From assembly GCF_019130065.1 (NCBI RefSeq), contig NZ_JAHSPG010000001.1, positions 806,001-870,000 on the forward strand: a DNA stretch of 64,000 bases. Direction: 5' to 3'. This stretch comes from Pinibacter aurantiacus. Its GTDB lineage: Bacteria > Bacteroidota > Bacteroidia > Chitinophagales > Chitinophagaceae. A model generated the notes under the pieces. That model worked only from the letters and a program-made list of their open reading frames with translations, made no database searches and was not told the DNA's origin. The translations under genes and the position numbers were made by a program. Shown here piece after piece: positions 1 to 7,395 of this stretch. Every line of letters starts with the position of its first letter. Position 1 is the first letter of the stretch.

Positions 1-425
1 TCACGCAAACCTGCACAGGAATCGTGGTAAGTGGCCTTTGCGGGGAAGGTCGCGCCCACATCTTCCACCCCCAACACCTTTACAAGAAACTCAGAGAATT
101 CGTACAAACGATTTCCAAGGTTCTTCACCTCATTGTGAACGGAAGAATTATCGAACAGTTTTGTATAGTAATTTCTTACAAAGCCAGTGCAGGAAGCACT
201 TGGCGCAACGATATAATCAGTTCCTGAAAAGTCTTTGAGGAATTTGGAGCAAACCTCTTTCGCCTCATGCTGGAACCCTGCATTAAAAGCCGGCTGCCCA
301 CAGCAGGTTTGATTCTCGTTATAGGAAACCTCACAACCAAGTTTCCGCAAAACCTTCACCATATTGAATGCCGTTTGCGGATACAATTGATCAACGAAAC
401 AAGGTATGAATAGTTGTACGTTCAT
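1..425 (-). CDS. LutA/YkgE-like (Fe-S)-binding protein, C-terminus cut by window edge
   Basis: About 141 N-terminal residues are visible and the rest lies left of the window. The protein opens with a beta strand ending in PCFVDQLYP, carries the CCG-domain motif TCCGQPAFN near residues 40-48 and reaches HDSCAGLR at the edge. These cysteine motifs mark the cysteine-rich domain of LutA, YkgE and GlpC-type subunits, which in lactate or glycolate oxidation complexes binds an Fe-S cluster. Family members are about 240 residues. LutB/LutC partners, if present, would lie outside the window. The exact substrate is not visible. The ATG at 423-425 is the only sensible start. Confidence 0.8.
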   Translation of the reverse strand, partial: MNVQLFIPCFVDQLYPQTAFNMVKVLRKLGCEVSYNENQTCCGQPAFNAGFQHEAKEVCSKFLKDFSGTDYIVAPSASCTGFVRNYYTKLFDNSSVHNEVKNLGNRLYEFSEFLVKVLGVEDVGATFPAKATYHDSCAGLR

Positions 426-433
426 GTCAGGAA

Positions 434-546
434 GTTGTTAGTTGATGGTTGTTGGTTGTTAGGGAGTTGAAAATTGAAAGTTGAAAGTTGAAAACGCCTA
501 AATGTCGAGCATTCCATTTTCAATTTTCAACTTTCAATTTTCAATT
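434..546. repeat. Word-repeat hairpin between ribH and the Fe-S gene
   Basis: Left arm 466-494 (GTTGAAA/ATTGAAA words) pairs with right arm 516-546 (TTTTCAATT words) across a 21-nt loop. A further lone arm of GTTGTTAG words lies at 434-462, just before the Fe-S gene start. The right arm begins about 5 nt after the ribH stop. Confidence 0.85.
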
Positions 547-551
547 AAAGA

Positions 552-1052
552 TCAGTGCTCAAAACTTCTCTTCAACGCAATCATCTTCAACGCTGTAATC
601 GCCGCCTCTTCTCCTTTGTGACCATGCACACCGCCTACTCTTTCATCGGCCTGTTGCTGGTTATCTACTGTCAACACACCAAAAATAACAGGTACAGGTA
701 GCTGAAGGTTCAGATTCACCACACCATCTGTTACCGCTTTGCATACATAGTCGAAATGCGGCGTATCTCCGCGCAATACAACACCTAGCGCAATAAATGC
801 ATCGGGTTGTTCGTAAGAGTTTTCTTTCGCTTCCCAGTAAGCTTTTACGCCAAAAGGAATTTCAAAAGCGCCGGGCACTACGATCGTCTTTACATTCTCT
901 ATGCCTTGTTCTGCAAAAACTTTTCTGCAGCCATCTTCAAGCTTGTTAATTGTGACTGCGTTCCATTCTGTTTTCACAATAACAACACAGGCATCCTTTG
1001 GAAGAATGCCTGCATTTATTTCTAGTAAACTACTGTTTGATACTGTTGCCAT
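552..1052 (-). CDS. ribH: 6,7-dimethyl-8-ribityllumazine synthase
   Basis: Penultimate enzyme of riboflavin synthesis: it condenses 5-amino-6-ribitylamino-uracil with 3,4-dihydroxy-2-butanone 4-phosphate. The 166 residues match the family length. Visible signatures are VPGAFEIP (59-66), the phosphate/pyrimidine loop GVVLRGDTPHFDYV with catalytic His99, GVLT (125-128) and the C-terminal RVGGVHGHKGEEAA. The enzyme is cytosolic and normally forms pentamers or 60-mers. It follows the TPR gene in the same direction, 80 nt away. No other rib gene is in the window and the short leader leaves no room for an FMN riboswitch. Confidence 0.97.
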   Translation of the reverse strand: MATVSNSSLLEINAGILPKDACVVIVKTEWNAVTINKLEDGCRKVFAEQGIENVKTIVVPGAFEIPFGVKAYWEAKENSYEQPDAFIALGVVLRGDTPHFDYVCKAVTDGVVNLNLQLPVPVIFGVLTVDNQQQADERVGGVHGHKGEEAAITALKMIALKRSFEH

Positions 1053-1055
1053 TTC

Positions 1056-1128
1056 GAAATTTAAAATTCAAAAGTAAAAAGTAAAAACGAGTTGCATTTT
1101 TGATTTTTCACTTTTGACTTTTGACTTT
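1056..1128. repeat. Word-repeat hairpin between TPR gene and ribH
   Basis: Left arm 1056-1087 contains AAAAGTAAAAAGT words; right arm 1097-1128 is the imperfect complement (CTTTTGACTTTTGAC words). The pair fills the whole 80-bp spacer from ribH start to TPR stop. Confidence 0.8.
1069..1076 (-). promoter_or_regulatory. Candidate -7 box for ribH, inside the repeat
   Basis: On the minus strand the repeat arm reads TACTTTTG, matching TAnnTTTG, 16 nt before the ribH ATG. No clear -33 TTG at the usual spacing was seen, so this may be chance composition of the repeat. Confidence 0.35.
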
Positions 1129-1132
1129 ATAG

Positions 1133-1813
1133 TTATTCAGTTACGCCCAGTCTCGCAAGGTATTTGTCAATAGACATACCTCTTTCGCTACGAGGGTATT
1201 TTGTTTGGATTGTTTTGTACAACTCAATAGCTTCTTTGGTTTTGCCAATTGTTTCAGAAAGCAAACCTGCACGGAAAAGATATTCCGGAGAGTTATAGTC
1301 ATCTTTCTCAAACAAGGTACCTGCTTTTTTATACTGGTCGATTGCTTCTTCTTTTTTACCCGAATCTGCATATGCATCACCCAATAGAGCCAGGGCTCTT
1401 GCTTCGAATTGTTTAGAACTTGTAGAGAATGCTTTCAGGTACTTAATTGCATTAGCATAATCACCCAATTTCAAATAGCAGTCACCTGCATAGAAATTAG
1501 CAATGTTACCAGCTTTTGTGCCGCTGAACTTAGAAGCTACTTTTACAAAACCCGGATTAACATTGTCACCATTAAGAGCAAGGCTCAATGAATCCTGGCG
1601 GTAATAGCTTTCCGCTCTGAAAATTGCATCGCTGGCTTTTTTCTCATTTGGTTCTTTTACAAGATACTTATAGCCGAAGTAACCACCTACAACGATGATT
1701 AAAGCAGCAAAAGCCATTACAATCGCTTTGTTATTTTTACTCCAGAAACCGGTCATGCGATCAACCACTTCATTTCTTTCTTCGGTTTGCTGAACCTGAT
1801 TAACGTCTGCCAT
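1133..1813 (-). CDS. Membrane-anchored tetratricopeptide repeat protein (YfgM-like)
   Basis: 226 residues: a polar N-terminus, one transmembrane helix at about 30-50 (AIVMAFAALIIVVGGYFGY) and a helical C-terminal part with TPR-like repeats (ANFYAGDCYLKLGDYANAI, ALLGDAYADSGKKEEAI, AGLLSETIGKTKEAIELY). The layout matches YfgM-type proteins, which expose TPRs outside the membrane and in E. coli associate with SecYEG and PpiD; that role is not shown here. It lies 46 nt downstream of pdhA and 80 nt upstream of ribH, all in one direction. The last codons GAA TAA run into the following repeat arm. Confidence 0.8.
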   Translation of the reverse strand: MADVNQVQQTEERNEVVDRMTGFWSKNNKAIVMAFAALIIVVGGYFGYKYLVKEPNEKKASDAIFRAESYYRQDSLSLALNGDNVNPGFVKVASKFSGTKAGNIANFYAGDCYLKLGDYANAIKYLKAFSTSSKQFEARALALLGDAYADSGKKEEAIDQYKKAGTLFEKDDYNSPEYLFRAGLLSETIGKTKEAIELYKTIQTKYPRSERGMSIDKYLARLGVTE

Positions 1814-1859
1814 TTTAGTTCTAATTACGGTTTATTTTAGTTTTTAGATATGCTTAAGA

Positions 1860-2855
1860 TTAGTCAACAATGAATGGATAATTCTGATCAACATATACAT
1901 CCTTCAACACTTCATCGTCTGATGGTAATGGGGATTCCTCTGCAAAGGTAACAGCTTCTGTAACCTGATCAGCAACGCGTTTGTTGATCGCGTCGATCTC
2001 TTCCTGGGTTGCAAATTTGTTGTCGAGGATTGTTTTCAGCACCATTTCAATTGGATCCTTTTGTTTGTACTCTTCCACTTCTTCTTTGGTGCGGTATTTC
2101 TGAGGATCAGAAATAGAGTGACCTTTGTAGCGGTAGGTCTTGATTTCCAACAAAGTAGGTCCACCGCCTTCACGAGCTCTTTTCACGGCTCTTGCCATGC
2201 CTTCGTGAACTGCTTCTGCGCTCATCCCGTCGATGCTGTCGGCAGGCATTTCAAACGCATCAGCCATTTTATAGATATCCACCACGTTAGAGGTTCTTTC
2301 TACAGAAGTTCCCATTGCGTAGTGATTGTTCTCACAAATGAAAATTACCGGCAATTTCCAGGTCATTGCCATGTTGAACACTTCGTTCACCATACCTTGT
2401 CTTGCAGCACCATCGCCGAAGAAGGTCAGGCAAACGTGATCTGTTCCTTTATATTTTTCAGCAAAAGCGATACCGGCGCCAGTTCCAATTTGCGCACCTA
2501 CGATACCGTGACCACCGAAGAAATTAACATCTTTACCAAAAAAGTGCATACTGCCACCTTTTCCTTTCGCACAGCCCGTGGCTTTACCATACAACTCGGC
2601 CATACAACTTTTCGCACTTACACCCTTGGCAATTGCCAAACCGTGATCGCGATATCCAGTAATGAACGCATCTTCTGGTTTTGTAGCGGTCATACAACCT
2701 GCTGCAATCGCTTCCTGCCCAATGTAAGCATGAAAGAAACCACGAATTTTGCCTTCCATTTTATATTTCTCTTCTGCCATTAACTCGAACTCGCGTATAA
2801 GCTTCATGAGTTCGTACCAATACAAATAAGTTTCTTTGGAAAATTTTGTTGCCAC
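1860..2855 (-). CDS. pdhA: Pyruvate dehydrogenase E1 component, alpha subunit
   Basis: Thiamine-diphosphate subunit of the E1 heterotetramer that decarboxylates pyruvate and transfers the acetyl unit to lipoyl-E2. The TPP/Mg motif is GDGAARQGMVNEVFN starting near residue 147, followed by the active-loop region ENNHYAMGT and the regulatory-loop-like TYRYKGHSISDPQKYRT. At 331 residues it is the compact two-subunit form; the E1-beta gene is not in the window. I chose the GTG at 2855 over a longer reading frame to 2894 because a TATCTTTG promoter box lies inside the longer version and homologues begin at ATKFSKETYLYWY. Confidence 0.93.
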   Translation of the reverse strand: MATKFSKETYLYWYELMKLIREFELMAEEKYKMEGKIRGFFHAYIGQEAIAAGCMTATKPEDAFITGYRDHGLAIAKGVSAKSCMAELYGKATGCAKGKGGSMHFFGKDVNFFGGHGIVGAQIGTGAGIAFAEKYKGTDHVCLTFFGDGAARQGMVNEVFNMAMTWKLPVIFICENNHYAMGTSVERTSNVVDIYKMADAFEMPADSIDGMSAEAVHEGMARAVKRAREGGGPTLLEIKTYRYKGHSISDPQKYRTKEEVEEYKQKDPIEMVLKTILDNKFATQEEIDAINKRVADQVTEAVTFAEESPLPSDDEVLKDVYVDQNYPFIVD

Positions 2856-2874
2856 AGTATTCAAATTTGACGGG

Positions 2875-2882
2875 CAAAGATA
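2875..2882 (-). promoter_or_regulatory. -7 box of pdhA
   Basis: TATCTTTG on the minus strand, an exact TAnnTTTG match, 19 nt upstream of the GTG start. No convincing -33 TTG at normal distance. Confidence 0.6.
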
Positions 2883-2892
2883 AGGGAATAAC

Positions 2893-3078
2893 AATTTGAA
2901 AATTTGAAAATTTGAAAATAATGGAATGTGCTCATTTGAAGATTTGAAAATTTGAAAATGAAGGGGTTATCATTCCTGACAGATGACACAATTTCCTCAT
3001 ATATCTAATTGTTTACATTTTCCGAATGCAGGCCGCACCTCCCATTTTCAAATTTTCAAATTCCCACATTTTCAAATT
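2893..3078. repeat. Word-repeat inverted pair between divergent pdhA and recF
   Basis: Left arms 2893-2920 and 2934-2960 (AATTTGAAAATTTG words, interrupted by AATGTG) mirror right arms 3043-3062 and 3063-3078 (CATTTTCAAATTTTC, interrupted by CCCACA). The central ~80 nt is unique. Even the AATGTG/CCCACA interruptions correspond. Confidence 0.85.
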
Positions 3079-3092
3079 AATTTGCACTCTTC

Positions 3093-4175
3093 ATGCTTCA
3101 AATCCAGGAAATAACAATCGTTCAGTTTAAGAATTATTTGGCGCAATCTTTCAGCTTCACCGAAAAGGTCACGGGAATTTGTGGGAAAAATGGCATCGGG
3201 AAAACGAATTTGCTGGATGCGGTGTATTATTTGTGCTTTACCAGGAGTTATTTCACCAAAAGTGATGCGCAAAACGTGCAGCAGGGATTAAACGGTTTTC
3301 GACTGGAGGGAAATTTTACCCTGAACGGTGAATCGCACAAGCTCACCAGCATTTTACGGGAAACAGGAAAAAAGGAGTTTTCGGACAATGACAAATTGTA
3401 TGGAAAACTATCTGAACATATCGGCAAATTCCCTGCGGTCATGATCGCTCCGGACGATGTGCAGATCATAACCGGCGGCAGCGAGGAGCGCCGGCATTTT
3501 ATCGATGCTTTATTTTGCCAGGTCGACCATCAATACCTGCTTCAACTCATTCAATACAATAAAATACTGCTCCAAAGAAACAGCGTTCTGAAACAATTTG
3601 CAGATCAAAGAAGAGTGGATGAACATTTACTCGAAGTGCTCGACCACCAGCTGATCGCAGCGGGTAATTATGTATTTGAGCAACGAAAACTGCGACTGCA
3701 AAAGTTTATTGAATTGGTAAAGCAATTTTACCAGCAGATCTCGGGCGAAACTTACGCTGTAGACATAATGTACGACAGCCAGCTGACGGCCAACTCATTT
3801 ATCAATTGCCTGCATTTGTCAAGAGAAAGAGATCTATATCTGCAACGCACAAACGTAGGTATACACAAGGACGATATTGAGTTGAAACTATTTGAAAAAC
3901 CGTTCAAACAAATTGCTTCGCAGGGGCAACGAAAAAGTTTGCTTTTTGCTTTGAAACTTGCGGAGTTTGAAACCTTGCAACAGGAAAAGGGATTCGCTCC
4001 TATCCTGCTACTGGACGATGTTTTCGAGAAACTGGATGAAAACCGTATCAACAATTTACTGCAATGGGTTTGTTCGCATAATGACGGACAGGTTTTACTT
4101 ACCGATACACACTGCGATCGTTTGTCTAACGCATTTTCTGCATTGAACATTCCGCAACAACTGATAAAACTATAG
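3093..4175 (+). CDS. recF: DNA replication and repair protein RecF
   Basis: SMC-like ATPase that, with RecO and RecR, loads RecA on gapped DNA. The 360 residues match the family. Walker A is GKNGIGKTN (31-39), the ABC signature region is SQGQRKSLLFALKLAE and Walker B is LLLDDVFEKLDENR, followed by a C-terminal DTHCDRL region. The ATG at 3093 sits 15 nt after the flanking repeat; TAATTTGC at 3077-3084 is a one-base-short version of the -7 box. A DciA-like gene follows 817 nt downstream on the same strand, a common neighbourhood. Confidence 0.96.
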   Translation: MLQIQEITIVQFKNYLAQSFSFTEKVTGICGKNGIGKTNLLDAVYYLCFTRSYFTKSDAQNVQQGLNGFRLEGNFTLNGESHKLTSILRETGKKEFSDNDKLYGKLSEHIGKFPAVMIAPDDVQIITGGSEERRHFIDALFCQVDHQYLLQLIQYNKILLQRNSVLKQFADQRRVDEHLLEVLDHQLIAAGNYVFEQRKLRLQKFIELVKQFYQQISGETYAVDIMYDSQLTANSFINCLHLSRERDLYLQRTNVGIHKDDIELKLFEKPFKQIASQGQRKSLLFALKLAEFETLQQEKGFAPILLLDDVFEKLDENRINNLLQWVCSHNDGQVLLTDTHCDRLSNAFSALNIPQQLIKL

Positions 4176-4190
4176 CGCTTCATTTCTAAA

Positions 4191-4224
4191 AACAAAAAAG
4201 ACATTTAATCAAGTAAATGTCTTT
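4191..4224 (+). terminator. Terminator-like hairpin after recF
   Basis: Stem AAAGACATTTA (4197-4207) with TAAATGTCTTT (4214-4224), 6-nt loop. The T tract on the + side is only the three bases ending the stem; the A-run before it would make a better T tract on the minus strand. Confidence 0.5.
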
Positions 4225-4230
4225 CGAATT

Positions 4231-4615
4231 GCTTTCGGCAGAGTACGGATTAACGCATTGCTGTCTTGCATAGATTGGATTAAAAACGGGCCTAACGAAC
4301 GATGGTTTTTCTGGAAATGTTGGATATAATTATTGATCTGTTGTTTTCAAATAGTGTACGGACTCTTTTTAGTTTTTCTGATAGAATGGATAAAAACGGG
4401 CCTTACTTACGATGGTTTTTCCGGACATATTGGATATAATTATTTGTTCTATTGTTTTCAAATAGTGTACGGATTGCTTTTGTTTTTCTGATAGAATGGA
4501 TATAAAAACGGGCTTTACGACGAAATTGTGTTTTGCTAGAGACAAGGCATTGCCTTGTCTGTACGGAGGGTGAAATAAAAGTATTCCGGCGGTTTTCGAA
4601 AGAGTACGGATTAAG
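4231..4615 (+). repeat. ~110-bp direct tandem repeat, 2.3 copies plus degenerate edges
   Basis: Units start at 4271 (TAGATTGGAT), 4382 (TAGAATGGAT) and 4492 (TAGAATGGAT, truncated by about 4530). Each full unit carries AAAAACGGGCC, GATGGTTTTTC, TTGGATATAATTATT and GTTTTCAAATAGTGTACGGA. Degenerate copies of the last motif (AGAGTACGGATTAA) flank the array at 4240-4253 and 4601-4614. No ORF is present. Unit lengths are 111 and 110 bp. Confidence 0.9.
4540..4560. repeat. Palindrome AGACAAGGCA/TGCCTTGTCT, copy 1
   Basis: A perfect 10-bp inverted repeat around one central T, embedded at the degenerate edge of the tandem array. A second copy is at 27618-27644. Confidence 0.85.
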
Positions 4616-4930
4616 TATGCTTTCTCATGTTATTACGTAGGGAACGCTCACGCGCCGGAACACCAATTATTTTATATATAATGAAAGGGTTAAAGAAGGA
4701 ACTCGATTGATATTGGATTTAGTTTTTTTCTTTCATTATTGGATTAACACATATAAGAGGGCAGTTGAAAAAAAAAAGTTGCAACACCCCATAGCCGATA
4801 CAGGTTTTCGTTCAACTGTAGAAGATTTAATAAAGTATTAGTTGCTTAAAATCAATTATTTAAGCAAAAGCAAATTTCCTCGCTGTTAATAATTTAAAGC
4901 CAATTACCTTAAATCCCTGTGTCCTCCTTC
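4616..4930. other. Non-coding spacer with small inverted repeats
   Basis: No ORF of note. CAGTTGAA (4762-4769) pairs with TTCAACTG (4811-4818), and GCTTAAA (4844-4850) with TTTAAGC (4859-4865). A structured RNA is possible, but there is no promoter or terminator good enough to call one. Confidence 0.4.
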
Positions 4931-4971
4931 TAATTCCTAACTCCTAATTCCTAATTCCTAATTGATTCCTA
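4931..4971. repeat. Tandem CTAATTC word array before the DUF721 gene
   Basis: Five to six imperfect copies of the 7-nt word CTAATTC (complement of the AATTAGG family) end about 20 nt before the start codon. No matching left arm follows recF. Confidence 0.8.
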
Positions 4972-4992
4972 CCTTTACCGCAACTTATCGTT

Positions 4993-5274
4993 ATGGGAGA
5001 ATATTCAATAGGCGACGCACTGAAACAGTTCCTGAAAAACAGCAGGTTAAATGGCTATATGCAAGCTATCCAGATAGAACAGGTTTGGGAACAAATTATG
5101 GGCAAGACCATTGCTAAATACACGGAAGACATTAAAATTCATGGGAATAAACTTTATATAACCACTACCGTTGCTCCCCTTAGAAACGAATTGCTGTTTC
5201 AAAAAGAAAACATTATCAAGCAGGTAAACGAGGCGCTGGGCGAAAAAGTGATTAAAGAGGTGGTGATTAAGTAA
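4993..5274 (+). CDS. DUF721/DciA-like protein
   Basis: 93 residues. The N-terminal pattern YSIGDALKQFLKNSRLNGYMQAIQIEQVWEQIMGKTIAKYT followed by short beta strands (KLYITTTVAPLRNELLFQKENII) is typical of DUF721, the family that includes the replicative-helicase loader factor DciA. Bacteroidota members are short and basic like this one. A helicase-loading role is inference from the family; position downstream of recF fits DNA metabolism. TACCTTTA just upstream is a near match to the -7 box. Confidence 0.8.
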   Translation: MGEYSIGDALKQFLKNSRLNGYMQAIQIEQVWEQIMGKTIAKYTEDIKIHGNKLYITTTVAPLRNELLFQKENIIKQVNEALGEKVIKEVVIK

Positions 5275-5304
5275 TTGAGAGTGGAGAATGGAGAGTTGAG
5301 AGTT
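5273..5304. repeat. GAGAGTTG-type arm directly at the DUF721 stop
   Basis: A lone left-type arm (GAGAGTGGAGAATGGAGAGTTGAGAG pattern) begins within 3 nt of the TAA stop. No right-type partner is seen before the next gene. Confidence 0.75.
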
Positions 5305-5665
5305 CTTAAAGGCAAACTGTTCAACGATCATTTTGAGAGACACCGATATTAATTCTTAATTATTAATTATTAATTACACCATCGTATCTTGCAAAAAAAT
5401 AAGCCCTCTGTAGAAACAGAAGGCTTTAACGATTGCTTGCCATATGAAAAAAAGTTCTGGTAATTTTTGTGCTGGTTACAGCTTTATCAAATGATTTTCA
5501 ATACTCTACGACCTGCTTACCCTTTTTCGTTTCATTTGATATATCAAAAATACTTTACGAATTATAAGATTCATAACCACTTTGATAAGGATTTAATCAT
5601 GGCAAAAAGGTTATATCTTTATTTAAATTCCTGATGATTAAGCTCTTCAGGCTTTTTTTTAGATT
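5305..5665. other. Spacer with A/T-rich repeat and a weak promoter
   Basis: Holds an A/T-rich TTAATTATTAA tract at 5349-5377, the hairpin at 5392-5426, and TATCTTTA near 5612-5619, a near match to the -7 box that could serve the gene at 5666. Nothing else recognised. Confidence 0.4.
5392..5426 (-). terminator. Hairpin with minus-strand T tract
   Basis: AAGCCCTCTG (5401-5410) pairs with CAGAAGGCTT (5417-5426) with one mismatch. On the minus strand it is followed by TATTTTTTTG, as in an intrinsic terminator, yet no minus-strand gene lies upstream of it. It may act on an antisense transcript or simply as a + strand 3-prime hairpin. Confidence 0.5.
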
Positions 5666-7237
5666 ATGTCCAACAAATATTCAGATATATTATTCCAGCT
5701 GATCCATTCCCTTGAAAAAGCGGAAAAAAGGCATTTTAAATTGTACATCAAGCGAAGTTCTGCTAAAGAGGACCTGAAAATTGTGCAATTATTTGATGCT
5801 ATGGACAAGCTTAGTGAATATGATGAAAAATTATTATTAAAGAAATTACCAGGCATTCAAAAGCCTCAACTTTCCAACTTAAAAACGCATTTATACAAAG
5901 AAATCCTTGCGAGTCTCAGGTTGCTTAAAAGTGCTGATAGCATCGACCTTCAGTTGAACGAGCAATTTGACTACGCACATATTCTATATAAAAAGGGCTT
6001 GTTTCTTCAAAGCCTTCGCCTCCTGGCCCGAACGAAGGAAATGGCGAAGAGCAACGAAAAGTTCTTTTTTCTTCCCCAGATCATCGCATTGGAAAAACGC
6101 ATCGAGACGCTTCACATTACGCACACGATGCAGAGCCGAGCGGAGCAACTTGCCAAGGAAGCAAATGAATCGAGCAGAAGGATTGATATGGTTGCGAGGC
6201 TTTCCAATCTTGCCATGCAGCTTTACAGCTTTTACATAAAAAATGGACATTCCCGCAATGAAAGGGATGAGATGGGCGTAAAGACATTTTTTAAAGAAAA
6301 CCTTCCTCGGGATGCTTATAAGGAAACAGGTTTTTATGAACTGCTTTACCTGTATCAAAGCTATTGCTGGTATGCATTTATCCGCCAGGACTTTTTGATG
6401 TACTATCGTTACACGCAGAAATGGGTTGACCTCTTTACTGATCAGCCTTCAATGATACGTGTGGAAACGGGCAACTACATTAAGGGCTTACACAATTTGC
6501 TCAATGCACATTTCGACCTGCGCAACTACGAGAAATTTGAAATTGATCTTAAACGTTTTGAAGAGTTTGCACAAACGGACCGCGTGAAGGACCACGACAA
6601 CTTTAAGGTACAATCGTTCGTTTACATTTATAGTGCAAAGATCAACCAGCACGTCATTACAGGTGCATTCAAAGAAGGGCTTGCATTGGTTCCATTCATT
6701 GAAGAAAAACTTGCTGAATATGCGCTGTTCCTCGATCAGCACCGCGTATTGGTGATCAATTATAAGATGGCAATGCTTTTCTTTGGTAGTGAGGATTACA
6801 GTACTTGTATTGACTACTTATTGCGCATTATTAATGACAATCTTGACATGCGAAGCGATCTGCAAAGCTACGCACGTCTTTTGCATTTGATGGCACACTA
6901 CGAGTTGGGCAATTTTGATTTAGTGGAATATCTCACCAAATCAGTTTACCGATATATGTCAAAGCGTGAAAACCTTACTGTGGTTGAACAAGAGATGTTT
7001 AAGTTTTTACGTAACTCATTCCACGTATCCCGCAGGGAGTTGAGAGCGGAGCTGGAAAAATTCCTGCAAAAAACAAAGCAACTTGAAAAGAACCGCTTTG
7101 AAACTCGCGCCTTTGCTTATCTCGACATCATTTCATGGGTAGAAAGCAAAGTGTACAACAAAACAATGAGTGAGATCATCAAGCAAAAATACCTTGACCA
7201 TAAGGTGAGGAGGTACTCTGAGGAGGAACGCGCTTGA
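5666..7237 (+). CDS. Unrecognised large alpha-helical protein
   Basis: 523 residues with no signal peptide or membrane segment, so probably cytosolic. The sequence is almost entirely helical, rich in Lys, Glu, Leu and Tyr, with paired-helix stretches reminiscent of degenerate TPRs (for example YTQKWVDLFTDQ, EDYSTCIDYLLRII, LHLMAHYELGNFDLVEYL). It starts MSNKYSDILFQLIHSLEKAE and ends in a charged tail (SEEERA). I do not recognise a named family. It stands alone between a DciA-like gene and a convergent permease; the TGA stop is 4 nt before a repeat arm. Confidence 0.75.
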   Translation: MSNKYSDILFQLIHSLEKAEKRHFKLYIKRSSAKEDLKIVQLFDAMDKLSEYDEKLLLKKLPGIQKPQLSNLKTHLYKEILASLRLLKSADSIDLQLNEQFDYAHILYKKGLFLQSLRLLARTKEMAKSNEKFFFLPQIIALEKRIETLHITHTMQSRAEQLAKEANESSRRIDMVARLSNLAMQLYSFYIKNGHSRNERDEMGVKTFFKENLPRDAYKETGFYELLYLYQSYCWYAFIRQDFLMYYRYTQKWVDLFTDQPSMIRVETGNYIKGLHNLLNAHFDLRNYEKFEIDLKRFEEFAQTDRVKDHDNFKVQSFVYIYSAKINQHVITGAFKEGLALVPFIEEKLAEYALFLDQHRVLVINYKMAMLFFGSEDYSTCIDYLLRIINDNLDMRSDLQSYARLLHLMAHYELGNFDLVEYLTKSVYRYMSKRENLTVVEQEMFKFLRNSFHVSRRELRAELEKFLQKTKQLEKNRFETRAFAYLDIISWVESKVYNKTMSEIIKQKYLDHKVRRYSEEERA

Positions 7238-7240
7238 GGC

Positions 7241-7395
7241 TAATTTGAAAATTTGAGGATTTGAAAATTTGAAAATTCTTTTAGTGCAGTATTCGGTATT
7301 GACTATTGGCAGCACTAAAACCGAGAACCATGAAATGAGAAATGGTCAACTTAAAGCATTTTCAAATTTTCAAATTAGCACATTTTCAAATTTTC
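7241..7395. repeat. Word-repeat inverted pair between convergent genes
   Basis: Left arm 7241-7277 (AATTTGAAAATTTGAGGAT words) follows the + gene stop; right arm 7357-7395 (CATTTTCAAATTTTC words) runs into the end of the minus-strand permease and supplies its TGA stop. The loop is ~80 nt. Confidence 0.85.

Noticed and set aside
1053-1132. FMN riboswitch before ribH
   Set aside because: The 80-bp spacer is made up of the repeat pair and has none of the conserved RFN-element sequences.
2061-2783. 240-residue + strand frame opposite pdhA
   Set aside because: Lies entirely antisense to a well-supported gene; its composition is that of a shadow frame.
4176-4992. Replication origin near recF
   Set aside because: No dnaA or dnaN gene and no clear DnaA boxes (TTATNCACA) in the spacer.
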